Of a DNA stretch of 64,000 nt, positions 44,406-57,040 are shown piece by piece. A program made the position numbers and the translations under genes. Numbering within the stretch: the stretch's first letter is position 1; every line of letters starts with the position of its first letter. The notes under the pieces were generated by a model that saw only the letters and a list, made by a program, of their open reading frames with translations, was not told where the DNA came from and made no database searches. Origin of the DNA: Piper betle (taxonomy: Eukaryota; Streptophyta; Magnoliopsida; Piperales; Piperaceae); assembly GCA_033002965.1 (NCBI GenBank), contig JAURVB010012858.1, positions 1 through 64,000 on the forward strand. The letters are read 5' to 3'.

Positions 44406-45973
44406 TGTAACACCAGATTTTGGTTCACCTAAGAACCAGATCAAAAATATTACAATCGAGTCGAATCATGTTTAATATTGATGGTCAGTAAGACTCGGTC
44501 AATAAAATAGATCAAAATAACCTTCTTAGTGTCATGAGCATGGAAGACATTGTCAAATAAGCATCAAAACACATCAAATATAAATAAATGCTAGAAAGTA
44601 AATACTATGTTGAGCTCAAGTGTGTGTAGCATTTATCTGTCCTCCCACCAAAGTTGACTTAGGATTTGCATGACCTACATATATTATATGAAAACCATCT
44701 GTAACAAATGTTTCTGGTCTGAAAAATAACTAATACAATCTGGCAAATGGGTATTCCATTACCCACGAAAACTTATGTAACTTCAAGATAGCCTCACACT
44801 GGGCGCAGTAAGCAAACATACTTAAGCAATTGTCGGGTCACATGCACGGCTCATAATCATATTCATACATATATACAATGCTTATGCCCTCACACCTTCT
44901 ATATCACCCGCCATGGTACTCGAGTGGCAAAAGGAATAGTAAAGTTAGTGCCACATATTCCGCAAATGTACTGCATTATGCAATACCAACATTCACCCCA
45001 CTACCTCATGGTTTGAAGGAGTATTAGTGCAATTTATCCATATCACCATACCTCTCACTCTCTTATTCGTGAAATCTGTAAAAATGCACGTACTTATATA
45101 ATAGGCTTAGCAAATAGGCTTGTATCATATATTTTTGGAGCTTCAATTCGGAAACAAACAAGGGATCTCATCCGTGTACTATTATTAAATATGCATAGAA
45201 AGCGCAGCTAAATGGTCCGACAATGGAGGAATCCGATAAAACACAGCGGAAGTCACCCTATGTATAAAACACGATAAAACTCGACACGCAAAGAGTCAAA
45301 CAGGAAAGAGAGTCTTAAAGACTTGTGGTCCAAGCTCCAAGCGTATCTGTATATCTACGGTAATCTCGTACTCCGAAGCCTACATTGGAACCCACTACTA
45401 AGTAAAACACTAGCATGTCTACATGATGCATGCTCGTGGAGTGTGCTCACATCATCAATTCATCCTAATACATATATAAAAAAAAGACAATACTAAATAA
45501 TCATATCGCTAAACACACAACACAAAAATCGAGACATAATAAAGAAAATAACTAATAACAAATAATAAATAAATAAATACATACAATCATGAATAAATAG
45601 ATTGATAATAAATACATAAAAACAATCAATACTCTAATTATAAAATAATAATATTATATACAATATATGTAAATGGCTAAACACGAGTAAATATTATATA
45701 TACTCGAGTTAGTAATCATATAAACAATTAAATAAATAAATACAAAATCAATCTATTAATAAATAAATAAACAATTGTTTAATTTTAATTCATCATGATT
45801 AATAATAATATCATAGTCATTATTACATAGTACATAATTATATGCAATTAAATAATAACCTACACACAACGAACAAGTAAATAAATAAATATATGCAATT
45901 TAGTAAACTTAAAAAGACTAACATCAATAATTAAATATAATATTAATAATAACAAATAATCATGTAAACATAC
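44406..45973 (-). mobile_element. 5' LTR of C1, part before the R insertion
   Basis: Starts TGTAACACCAGATTTTGG, follows the family C LTR through a cytosine-poor AT-rich stretch (45430-45970) and is interrupted at 45974 by element R. Confidence 0.85.
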
Positions 45974-46324
45974 TGGTGTGTGTAATGTAGGTTGGAAGGA
46001 GGAAAGGGAAGGTAGTTATGTTAGTTGGAATGGGGAAGGGTAAAAGAGTAATTGCATAATTTTGAATGTATATAAAAGGCGGGAAAGGGGTGAATTGTGT
46101 AACTTTTGAATTACTGAATTGAATTTCGTTTCTTGATCAAGAAGCAATTCTTGTTCTTCTTCTCCACCAGTTTCTTCCCAAAAACCTAAGTTTCTTCTTC
46201 GACTTGAATTGAAACTCTGCTTGTCCTCTATTTTTGGATCCATCGATGGCACCAACTAAGCAGAACAACAAGCATGGCAAGGGGAAGGAGTTGATCCTCA
46301 GTCCAACTGAGTTAGATCATAACA
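45974..46324 (+). repeat. 5' LTR of R
   Basis: 351 bp with TATA box at 46069-46078. The first Gag codons lie inside it (ATG at 46234). Confidence 0.95.
46069..46078 (+). promoter_or_regulatory. TATA box of R
   Basis: TATATAAAAG, repeated at the same place in the 3' LTR (50924-50933). Confidence 0.7.
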
Positions 46325-47216
46325 AATTGGTATCAGAGCAGGAGGAGGGAAGAGGAGATTCGTCACCAAGATCCACGGAAATGGCTGAAATGAGGAAAGT
46401 CCAAGCTCAACTCTTATCTGTTTTTCTGAAATGACTGCAAAATTTGATAGGTTACTGAATTCTAGAATTGATACTGATGATAAAACTGATAATGGAATGA
46501 AAGATCGTGTAGAAATGCATACTCCTAGGGTGTTTGGTGACAGAATTGTTGCAGATAGGGAAAAATCTCAGGTTCGATCATCAATTCCACAAAATGGTGA
46601 AAAGCTGTGGAACACAAATAGAATGGGGAATGATTGCAGCAGTTCGAGTGCTCAGGATGATTGTTTGAAGGGATCTAAAATGTCCTTTCCTAAGTATGAT
46701 GGCACTAAGGATCCTATACCTTGGTTCAGCCGATGTGATAAGTATTTTAAGCTGCATAGAATTAAGGAACATCTCAAAGTGGATCTGGCCAGCTTCCATA
46801 TGGAAGATGATGCACAAATATGGTTTGACATGTTCCAGGAGCAACAAGGGGAGTTCGATTGGGATCAGCTGAAAGAGGCAATGAATTTACAGTTTGGACC
46901 TACTGAATATGATGATTTTTATGGAGATTTGACACGATCGAAGCAAGACACCTCTGTGAGAGAGTATACACTCACGTTTAATAGGCTAGCCACTCGAGCT
47001 GGGAGTATGACAGAAAAACAAAAGATAAGCAGTTATACCTGTGGACTAAAAGATCAGCTACGTCTGGAGGTGAAATCGCAGAAGCCGACATCATTGCTTG
47101 ATGCTCAAGGTTTGGCCAAACACTTTGAGCATAAGTTTCGTTCGGGAGAACAGACAATTTGGAAAAATGATGAAATGGAACATGGAAAGCAGTTCAATGG
47201 GGGGCAGGAAAAGTGA
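46234..47216 (+). pseudogene. gag of R (two overlapping frames)
   Basis: First frame 46234-46434 starts in the LTR, reads through the PBS (LVSEQ is coded by it) and stops at TGA 46432-46434. The second frame begins at 46431 with an ATGA overlap and gives 261 codons of chromoviral Gag: FPKYDGTKDPIPWFSRCDKY, then DDAQIWFDMF and DTSVREYTLTFNRLA. ATG 46246 is an alternative start. A frame change at about 47100-47216 leads to the zinc knuckle in the next frame. The 46431 overlap could be a native arrangement or a one-base mutation. Confidence 0.82.
46328..46340 (+). promoter_or_regulatory. Primer-binding site of R
   Basis: TGGTATCAGAGCA, perfect initiator tRNA-Met type, three bases after the LTR. 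Confidence 0.95.
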
Positions 47217-48177
47217 AGTTCCTATCCATGGTACTGGAGAAAAGGTGAACAATAAAAGCACTTACAATGACTACTTGGGACAAAGGAAATTCACAATGAA
47301 ACAGTTGCAAGAAAGGAAAGAATTGGGACTTTGTTTCAAATGTGATGAGAAATATACTGTGGGGCATAAGTGTAAACAATTATTCTGGATTGAAGTGGTG
47401 CCTGATGAAGATGGATCAGATGAAGAGGGTAGTGAGGCTGAAAAATCTGAAGTGGTATCAAACTCTGCCGTACCTGCTATATCCCTGAATGCCCTGACTG
47501 GAATGTCCACCTTGAACACCATGAGGATGTTGGGAAGAATAGGTGGACAACAGGTATCTATCCTCATTGATTCAGGAAGTTCTCATAATTTTTTGAATGA
47601 GAGGGTACTGCAGAAATTAAACATACTAATTCAGAGTAGGGGCAGCATGAAGGTGCAAGTAGCCAATGGAGAACAAATGAGTTGTGGGGGAAAATGTTTG
47701 GGAATCACATTGGATCTACCAACACACAAGATAGTAACTGATTTTTTCGTGCTACAGCTGGAAGAATTCGATGTGGTGTTGGGAATTCAGTGGCTGAAGA
47801 CATTAGGATCCATCATTTGGAATTTTGAATCATTAACAATGTCATTCAAGGATAACCAAAAGAATGTTGAAATACAAGGATTGTACAGCCCTCGAGGGCA
47901 GATTTGTGACAAAAAGCAAATGAGACGTATTATAAAGAAGAGGAAGCATGTAATACTAATGAGTTTACAGCTGACTGACAATTCGATAGCAGAACAACAA
48001 AGGAATGACTTACAGCAGGTACAACTGAAGCAGTTGAATCAAATGTTGCATCACTTTGAAGCTGTATTTCAAATACCAACAAAGCTACCTCCAAAAAGAA
48101 TACAAGATCATAGAATCACATTGAAGGAAGGGACAGGACCAGTAGCTGTGAAACCCTATAGGTATCCATATTTTTAG
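47217..48177 (+). pseudogene. Gag zinc knuckle and protease of R
   Basis: Open in one frame (47098-48177, 359 codons with overlap). A zinc knuckle lies near 47333 (CFKCDEKYTVGHKC), an acidic linker follows, and then the aspartic protease with ILIDSGSSHNFLN near 47560 (DSGS active site). Pre-RT sequence ends at an in-frame TAG (48175-48177) where polyprotein similarity continues. Confidence 0.82.
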
Positions 48178-48967
48178 AAAAGTGAATTGGAAAAACAGGT
48201 TAGGGATCTTATGGCCAGAGGAGTTATACAAGTTACCTCAAGTCCATATTCGTCACCTGTGTTGTTAGTAAAAAAAAAGATGGCAGTTGGAGAATGTGCA
48301 TTGATTATAGAGCCTTGAATAAGATCACCATAAAAGACAAATTTCCAATCCCCAATATTGATGAATTGCTGATGAGTTGTATGGTTCATCTTATTTCTCA
48401 AAGTTGGACTTAAGATCAGGTTATCACCAAATTAGAATGCATGAAGAAGATGTGCATAAGACTACATTTCGAACACATCAGGGACATCACGAGTTTAAGG
48501 TCATGCCCTTTGGATTGTCCAATGCCCCTTCTACTTTTCAAGCCTTGATGAATGATGTCTTTGATGAATATCTCAGGAAGTTCATTCTAGTTTTCTTTGA
48601 TGACATATTAATATAGAGCAGATCATGGACGGATCATTTGGAACACATCAAACAGGCTTTAGACAAGTTGTTAGCTCATGAATTGTATGCTCGAAAGGAA
48701 AAATGTCAGTTTGGAATGAGAAAGATACAATATCTAGGGCATATGATTTCAGAAGATGGGGTGGGTGTTGACATGGAGAAAATTGCAGCAATTGAAAGGT
48801 GGCCAATCCCAAGATCTGTAAAGCAGGTAAGGGGTTTTTTAGGGCTGGCTGGATATTATAGAAAATTTATAAATCAGTTTGGCATGATTGCAGCTCCATT
48901 AACTGACTTGCTTAAAAAAATGCGTTTAACTAGAATCAAGGGGCAGCAGACTCTTTTGAGAAATTAA
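48178..48967 (+). pseudogene. Reverse transcriptase of R, disrupted
   Basis: Similarity runs on after the TAG ([16 protein letters not shown]). Breaks follow: a nine-A tract at 48270-48278 shifts the frame inside VKKKDG; a base is missing near 48370; TAG at 48614-48616 replaces tyrosine after the FFDDILI catalytic motif; and a further shift lies near 48945. Between the breaks are [37 protein letters not shown] and GYYRKFINQFG. The two catalytic aspartates are kept. Confidence 0.85.
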
Positions 48968-48990
48968 AGATAGCTCTTACACATGCTCCA

Positions 48991-50796
48991 GTGTTGGCAT
49001 TGCCGAATTTTGCATTACCTTTTACAGTTGAGTGTGATGCTAGTAGTGGAAGTGGCATTGGAGCTGTACTGATGCAGGAAAGTAAACCTATTGCTTTTTA
49101 CAGTAAGAGATTGCATGGACGCCATGTTTCCATGTCAACTTATGAAAAAGAAATGTTGGCATTGGTCCTGGCAATCCAGAAGTGGAGGCATTATTTGTTA
49201 GGAAGATCCTTTGTGGTAAGAACTGATCATTCGAGTTTGAAATTTTTATGGGAGCAGCCAATCCACACTGTGGCCCAACAGAAATGGCTAACCAAGCTTT
49301 TAGGGTTTGATTTCACCATAGAATATAAACATGGTAAGGAAAACAAAGTGGTTGATGCTCTTTCAAGACAGTTTGAGTCAGTTCGAATGGATGATGGTAA
49401 AACAGGGAAAGGAAAAGGTTCAAAAATAGGTGCACTTACTTCGGATCAAGATAGTGGGAATGAAGGATTCTTAGCTGCTATTTCTACACCCATTCCAAGA
49501 TGGTTGGAAGAAATTAAGAGAGCATATGTTGACAGTGATGTGATCCAATCTTTAATTAAGAAATGTGCTGCCAAGGAACTGTCATCACACTGGCTTATTC
49601 GAGAGGACATCCTATTTTACAAGGGTAGAATTTATTTGGAGTCTCAAATGCAGTTGATTCCCATTATTATCAAGGAATTTCATGATGGAACACATGAAGG
49701 CATTAGGAAAACCCTTAAAAGGTTGAGAGCAATATTTTATTGGTCTCGAATGGCTCAGGATGTGATGACTCATGTGAAGAATTGTGAAGTTTGCCAGAGA
49801 TTTAAATCTTCTTCATTAACACCTGCGGGCCTGTTGCAACCCTTGCCAATACCCAAGCAAATTTGGACTGGGGTATCAATGGATTTCATCACTGGAATGC
49901 CAAAAAGCCAAGGGAAAGATGCTATCCTAGTGGTGGTGGACAGGTTATCAAAATACAGTCATTTCGTTGCAATCACTCATCCTTTTACAGCAAATTCTAT
50001 TGCCCAAATATACTTTGAAAACATTTTCAAGTTGCATGGTATGCCAAAGTCCATTGTGTGTGATAGAGATGCTATATTTATAAGCCAATTCTGGAATGAG
50101 TTGTTCAGGTTGCAAGGAGTAGCTTTTAACTACAGCTCAGCTTATCATCCACAAACGGATGGACAAACTGAAGCAGTCAACAAAATTTTGGAACAATATT
50201 TGAGATGTTTTGCTGGGGACAGACCTCAAACTTGGGTGAGATGGTTGGCATGGGCAGAGTATTGTTATAATACTAGTTTCCAATCTTCCATTCAGATGAG
50301 TCCCTTCGAAGCAATTTACAACATGCAACCACCAGATTTACTGACATATGTTCCAGGTTCAGCAAAGTCAGGTGAAGTAGATTTGCTATTGCGCAATAGG
50401 GATCAATTGTTACATGAATTAACTGAAAGCCTGAAGAGTGCTCAACTGCGCATGAAACAACATCACGATCTGAGGAGAAGAGATGTAGAGTTCCAGGTGG
50501 GACAATCAGTATTCCTCAAATTACAGTCTTATAGACAATCATCTCTAAGAACAAGGAGAATTACAAAATTGGCAGCTAAGTTCTATGGACATTTTCTGAT
50601 TGTGGAACGCATTGGAGTAGTTTCTTATAGATTGAAGTTACCACCAGAATGTAAAATTCATGATGTCTTCCATATTTCTCAGCTCAAAGCTTCAATCAAC
50701 GTAGATACAAGAGTTCATTCGTCAATACCAGCAATACAATCTCCTGAAAGTTTTATACAGGACTTGAAAGCAGATCAAGAGGTGATACAACCTTGA
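48991..50796 (+). pseudogene. RNase H and integrase of R (601 aa, still open)
   Basis: The longest frame of the window. RNase H covers residues 1-130 with ECDASSGSG (D near 16), E near 52, RTDHSSLKF (D near 79) and DALSR (near 122). The integrase zinc-binding HHCC region is at about 227-270 (HDGTHEGIRKTL, CEVCQRFK). The core has its three acidic residues in VVVDRLSKYSHF, VCDRDAIF and QTDGQTEAVN. A C-terminal domain ends in HDVFHISQLK. The protein stops about 30 residues later, just where related chromoviruses carry a chromodomain, and none is seen. It is out of frame with RT, so it is marked as a broken part of pol. Confidence 0.85.
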
Positions 50797-50810
50797 GGTC
50801 AAGGTTGTTT

Positions 50811-50828
50811 CTTTTGAGGGGAGGTATT
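50811..50828 (+). promoter_or_regulatory. Polypurine tract of R
   Basis: TTTTGAGGGGAGGTATT directly before the 3' LTR. Confidence 0.75.
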
Positions 50829-51178
50829 TGGTGTGTGTAATGTAGGTTGGAAGGAGGAAAGGGAAGGTAGTTATGTTAGTTGGAATGGGGAAGGGTAAAA
50901 TAGTAATTGCATAATTTTGAATGTATATAAAAGGCAGGAAAGGGGTGAATTGTGTAACTTTTGAATTACTGAATTGAATTTCGTTTCTTGATCAAGAAGC
51001 AATTCTTGTTCTTCTTCTCCACCGGTCTCTTCCCAAAAACCTAAGTTTCTTCTCGACTTGAATTGAAACTCTGCTTGTCCTTTGTTTTTGGATCCATCGA
51101 TGGCACCAACTAAGCAGAACAACAAGCATGGCAAGGGGAAGGAGTTGATCCTCAGTCCAACTGAGTTAGATCATAACA
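50829..51178 (+). repeat. 3' LTR of R
   Basis: 350 bp; one T fewer than the 5' LTR near 51053. Confidence 0.95.
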
Positions 51179-51971
51179 CATACATCATATACGATAAACA
51201 TATAAATAAAATATAAATAATAATGATTAAATAAACAAATAAATAAATAAACCAATAAATAAAGAAAAGCATCATGACATCTAATCATGCTAAATCATGT
51301 GAATAGGCATCTTAAGTAATATAGAAGTTCTCGACTGACCGAGAACGGTGCAAGAAAGGACGAAAATAAGCTGAAACTGATCTGAACTAGACCAAATCAA
51401 GCTTAACCAACTTTGTCTAGGTTAACTGAAAATTTCGGCTGGGTTACTGGGTGGACATGTAGTGGACATGAACTCGGATAGAAAGCTCGAATCAAGATCG
51501 TCCAAAGTTGAAAATGACTTGAGTACTAAAAATGACTATATAGGCGGGAATCAAGGTGGGCAACTTAAATGGGTCTCGAACCATGAAATAAATAAAACTG
51601 GGCCCACAGGAGCACAATCGATTGGTCCGAAATTCCTTTGATGCATGCAAATGAAATATCTAAAAATCCCAAACGGATGCTAATCGCTGAAATGGCCTAG
51701 ATCTAGACCAAAAATCTTGGCTAACTAATAAAAACCACATGTATAACTTGTGTATACACTAATAACTGATTGTGTATAATATCATAATTAAAACTATCAA
51801 ATACATATCAGGCATACTAAGCCACTACAACATGCTCATAAGGCCACCTAGGCCCATACTCATGGTCTGAAAATTAGTCTGTCTCAAGCTTATTCGAGCC
51901 GACTTGATACTAACCCAAATAGTGCAAAACTCAAATCGGGTAAAACCCTAACCCAAAAATAGGGTTTTACA
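51179..51971 (-). mobile_element. 5' LTR of C1, part after the R insertion
   Basis: Continues family C LTR to its end GGGTTTTACA at 51971. The GC-rich block found in C2 (54560-55200) is absent: sequence passes from the GGTGGACATG region (51450) straight to the GAAAGCTCGAATCAAGATCG region (51480). Confidence 0.82.
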
Positions 51972-52718
51972 ATAAATTTCAACATATTTATGATTATGTT
52001 GTTCAAAATGAAGTTTCTAACTTTATAATACATGCATATTTTATGTTTTTATTTATTTATTTATTCATTCATTTATTTCATTATATTGTTATTTATTATT
52101 AAGAAAAACTTATAGTATAATTCCATACAAACTAAACTACTTTAGCAAAATAAATTCCATTTAATTATCAATTTTTTGACTTATTAAAATTAAAATGACT
52201 TTTAATATTTATATACAACTATATTTTTGTTAAAATTGAATAAGCATTCACTATTTTTATTTAAAAAATAAAATAAAAATTTGAAATTAATAATATTTTT
52301 TATTAATTTATATCAATTAATCATATTAAATGATTCTGTTTTTTTGCACTTATCGCTTTTATGTTTTTTTTCGATTATAGTTGATTCTAACCTTATAATA
52401 GTTTTATAGGCCAATTACTACTTATTAAATTTAAAATTATTATAATTATTATTTATAGTTAGGAGACTCATAAATTTTATAAAATTTGAAAATTATTAAA
52501 ATTATTATTGATAAAGTTTAATATATTTCAAATCATATTGTTGATTGGAGTATGTGTATATTTGAATAATTTAGCATCCCCCTTGTTTCCACCAGCAACA
52601 CTCTATGCACACCACCTAAATAAATATTAGAAAAAATGTTAGTAACAACTTATGAAATAAATTACATCTCCAAAAAATAAAATAAGTATAATATCAAACT
52701 ATCATATGAACTAAGTAA
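51972..52718. other. AT-rich stretch without recognised features
   Basis: About 750 bp, very AT-rich, with no LTR, coding or tandem structure I can identify apart from short TTTA runs near 52045-52080. It may be the oldest background in the window. Its right end provides the C2 target site. Confidence 0.5.
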
Positions 52719-52723
52719 TTTAT

Positions 52724-55690
52724 TGTAACACCCCGATTTCGGTTCACTTAAAAGCCGAATTAGAAATGTTACAATCGAGTTTAGTTATGTTTAAAGTTGT
52801 TAGTCGGTATGACTCGATCGATAAAATAGATTGAAACAACCTTTTGGGTTTCATGAGAATGGAAGACATTGTTAAATATGCATCAAATACATCAAATATA
52901 AATAAAAACAATAAAGTAAATATCTGTGTTGAGCTCAAAAGTATGTGGCGTTTGTCTGTGCTCCCACCAACATCAACTCATGATTGGCACGACCTATATA
53001 TATTATATGAAAAATGTCAGTAACGAAAATTACTAAAACAAACTAGCAAAATGGTTATTCCATTACCTACCAAAACTTATGAACCTTCAGAATTGCCTCA
53101 CACTAGGCTGTAAGCAAACATACTTAAACAAATGCTGGATCATGTGATACATACAATGCTTACACCCTCACACCTTCCATATCACTTGCCACGGTACTTG
53201 AGTGGCAAAAGGAACACTTAAGTTAGTGCCATAAATTTTGGAAATGTGCTACATTCTACAGTACCCACATACACTGCACTATGTCAAGGTTTGGAGGAGT
53301 ACTATTGTCGTCCTTACATATCTCTGTACCACTCATTCTCTTATTCGTAAAATCCACAAAAATGTGCATACTTATATATTAGGCTTAGGGAAGAGGCTTG
53401 TATAATAAATTTCTTCAGCTTAAGTTCGAAAACTAAGAGGGGATCTCATCATTGTAGTTTTGTTAAACATGTGTAGAAAGCACGGCTAAATGGCCCGACA
53501 TTTGAGGGATTTAATAATGCACCGCCAACGTCGCCCTACATCTAAAATATGATTAAACTTGACATAGAAGGAGTCAAGTAGAGAGGGAGATTCCTACAGA
53601 CCTATGGTCCAAGCTCTAAGCACATCGACATATCTACAATGAGCTCAGACTCTGTAACCTATAGCGAAACCCAATGCTAAGAATATGCTGCCATCTCTAT
53701 ATGATGCATGCTTGTGGTGTGTGCTCACATCATCAATACATCTTAATAAAAAGGCTATACTAAATAAACATACCGCTAAACACACAACACGTAAATTAAG
53801 ACATCATATTGGAAATAACTAATAACAAATAATAAATAAATAAATACTATCATGAATAAATAGAAAGCTAATAAATACATAAAACCAATCAATACTATAA
53901 TCATAAAATAATAATATCATAAACTATATACGTAAATGGTAAAACACGAGTAAAATATTATATATACTCATGTTACGAATCATATAAACAATTAAATAAA
54001 TAAATACATAATCATTTTATAAATAAATGTATAAATGAATAAACAATTACTTAATTTTAATTAATCACGAATAATTATAATATCATAGTCATCATTAGAG
54101 AATACGTAATTAAATACAATAAAATAATAACACACAAGCAACGAACAAGAATAAATAAATACGTAATTTGTTTTATATATATATATATAGACAATTTTGT
54201 AAACATAAAAGATTAGCATTAATAAGTAAATATCGTTAATAATAACAAATATCCATGTAAATGTACATTATATACGATAAACATATAAATAAAAATAAAT
54301 AAACAATAATGAATAAATTAATAAAAAATACAAATAATTAAATAAGAACACGTATAAGATCAAATTATGCTAAATAATTTGAATATGCATATAAAGTAAT
54401 GTAAGGGTTTTCAAATTACTGAAAACGGTCGAAAAACGGCTGAAATTGGGTAGAAATGGCAAACTGAGCCAACCCGTGCGAGTCGAGTTGACTCACCCGA
54501 GTCAATGAACTATGCTAGCCAGTTAGCTGGAAGTAGACACGGGTGAACAATACTCGATCAAGCAGATGTGAACGCCGGCGGCAAACGCGATAACAAGCAA
54601 ATAAGCCGGACGGGGCCTCCGTTGCTCGTCACCAGAAAATGCAGATGGCAGGGCGGCTGGTGTTGCCGCTGGTCAGGATTGACGGGGGCATAATGGCAGA
54701 GGTGCTGACGGAGCGGATCTGTTGAGTCTGACCACTGGTTGGCCGGAAAACAGCCAAGACGTGGTGGCATCGCTGCCGGGTGCAGCGAGGTCACCGGCGG
54801 CAATCGTGGCCATGGTGAAGGTCGATGTCGGTCTCAAAGGGAGGATCTCGACAAGGGGAAACTATGTGGGCGGTTAGATCAGCCGAAGGTGCCTCTCCCG
54901 CGCCGGTAAACAACCTAGGCGGTGGTGGCGGCGATGATGAACAGTGATAAAAAACTCCATCACCGCCAATGATGAAGGTGGGTATAGACTGATAGCCGGC
55001 AATGAGGTGGTCACGGCCGTACCGATCCGATAGCCGGAGGAGGATTGTGGCCTAGCTGGCTGCGAGCTGAAGTGGTGGAGCCGGCAGTGGTGTAAAAGTT
55101 TGAAAATCATGAAAAATATCTCAAAGATAATTGGGTGGAAGATAGGGTTGAGTGGATGGCCAAATCTTGCTTAGTGGGGCCCACCTATAGATACGTGCAA
55201 TATATATATAAACGGAAAGCTCAGATCAAGATCGTCCATAGTCAAAACTGACTCGACTCGTAAAAGTGATTCTATAGGTGGGAATTGAGAAAAGAATGTT
55301 AAATGGGCTTCAAACCCTGAACTCAACTAAGATGGGCCCACAAGGGCACAATCGAGTGATCCAAAATTCCTATGTTGCATACAAATGAAATACCTAGAAA
55401 AACTCAAAAGGATGCTAAATGCTGAAACGACCTAGATCTAAGCCTAAAATCCTACCTAACTCAAAAATAATATGTATACCTCGTGTATACGCTGATAACT
55501 CATTATACACAGTATTATAACTGAAACTATCATATGCATGTCGTGCATACTCAAACTCTATTACATGCTCATACACCCATACTCATATTCTAAAAATTAG
55601 TCTGGCTTAAGCTCGCTCGAACCGACTCGATACTGACCCAAAGAAGTAAAAAAATCAGGTAAAACCCTAACCCAAAAATGGTATTTTACA
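52724..55690 (-). repeat. 3' LTR of C2 (2,967 bp)
   Basis: TGTAACACCCCGATTTCGG to GGTATTTTACA. An AT-rich, cytosine-poor stretch (53750-54400, many AAATAAATAAATA runs) is followed by a GC-rich block (54560-55100). It is the reference LTR for family C in this window. Confidence 0.85.
54560..55100. other. GC-rich block of the family C LTR (present in C2 and C3, absent from C1)
   Basis: CG-rich sequence (GAACGCCGGCGGCAAACGCG near 54568) with parallel copies at 57740-58220 and, in part, 22085-22400. Short minus-strand frames rich in proline and histidine cross it. No domain was recognised. Confidence 0.6.
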
Positions 55691-57040
55691 ACCTCTCCTC
55701 TATATAAAATTCAGTCATCAGAATTTCTCACTTCAATTGTGATCAGAGGACTCAACTGAAGATGTCATCTCGTTGGCAAACTGGTAGCTCTCCTTCGAAA
55801 CCTAGCAACACGCGGTTCAAATGGACCAACATGATGCTAGATCTCTAAACGAGCTCGCTATCTCCTTAAAATTATTGCTGGACAAGCTACATGTGATCGA
55901 GTCATCTCGTGTAACATATCATACATACTAGAATCAACTAACTGGACTTACCATACATACTCGAATCATCTTGCTGGACTAGCTCTTAGGGTCACTGCAG
56001 ATTATGTGAACTGGAATGCAATTACCTCTGCGGGTAAAACCTAGGTTCACCCCTAAGGTACTGGGTGGCTAAGCAGGTACTCTAAACTACTGCACGATAC
56101 TAGTCTGAGCTAAATCAGGAAAACTATCACAGTATGAGGTATACGGCCTAACATCTAACCATGTCTCCCTGATCCTCATCAATGTGGTAGGTCACGACTG
56201 GTACCATTAAGGCACTCTGCTCTAGGTCTTATGACTATACTAGGGTGTCCTGTGAGTCCTGCTAGCATATGACGGACTCTAGTACCAAGTAAAAGTACCT
56301 ACTAATGGGTTGTATCATTCACTCAAGTATCCCTATAAGAGGAACTGGATAGCTCGCTATGTCCTAGCCAACTCAGTCCCGAGTCAAGTATCTCACTTTG
56401 TTCCATAATAGAAAAGGAGAGTAGCTATGACTCTACTGTGTGCTATGGCTCTCGTAACTATCTATAGGACCACTAACTACCACTCATGGGAGCTCTATGT
56501 GATCGAATGAAGGCGAGAAGACTTGTACATGTACATATGAACCATCTAGAAAACAATAGTTGGACTGTTATATCTAGAAGGGTAAGTGTAAAATATTCGT
56601 GTGAAGGCTCAGCGCTGTCTGACATCCCTCATCACATGGAATAAGATTTGATCTCTCGCGAAAAGCTGGTCACACTGCTTTAGGACTCCAAGTGGTATGT
56701 ATCACATCCTCACGTGGTCCGATATTCGGTATGCTAGAAGAGTACACTAATATGAGAAAATCTTACTAGTGGTGGTGTGAATATCTCTGTATGAGTCATA
56801 AGGGTAATGGAAAAACTCTGTATAAGATATTAGGTGGCTCAAAAATATGGGTAAATCCATTGACATGTCTCTAAGATTATCATGATTGGACTCTGCCATA
56901 GGTGGCCAGCCTATGGAATAGCCAATCAACTATGAGTCTAAGAGATAGCTCCATAGTAGCTCTAGTTTAATCAACTAACAGTAGGTATGTGTTCTCAATA
57001 CCGTACTAGTCAGGCACTTCTAAACGGCTGGGGTTCAAAT
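55691..57040 (-). mobile_element. Internal region of C2, non-coding
   Basis: Starts with a polypurine tract (minus strand ATAGAGGAGAGGT, 55691-55703) beside the LTR. The remaining 1.3 kb has no frame of note and ends in the GGGGTTCAAATGA string shared with C1. Confidence 0.7.

Larger units (their letters stand above)
45974..51178 (+). mobile_element. Complete short-LTR chromovirus R (Reina-like), 5,205 bp
   Basis: LTRs 45974-46324 (351 bp) and 50829-51178 (350 bp), both TGGTGTGTG to ATAACA, differ by six substitutions and one single-base indel. Target duplication CATAC on both sides (45969-45973, 51179-51183). PBS follows the left LTR and a polypurine tract precedes the right one. Gag, protease, RT, RNase H and integrase are in Ty3/gypsy order but broken by stops and frameshifts. 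Wording such as MSPFEAIYNMQPP and a KLQSYRQSS motif in the integrase C-terminus suggests the Reina lineage; a tree would be needed. It sits in the C1 LTR. Confidence 0.93.

Noticed and set aside
54170..54190. TATATATATA runs (also 57070, 57420) as promoters
   Set aside because: Simple dinucleotide repeats within AT-rich LTR sequence and not at a conserved place.
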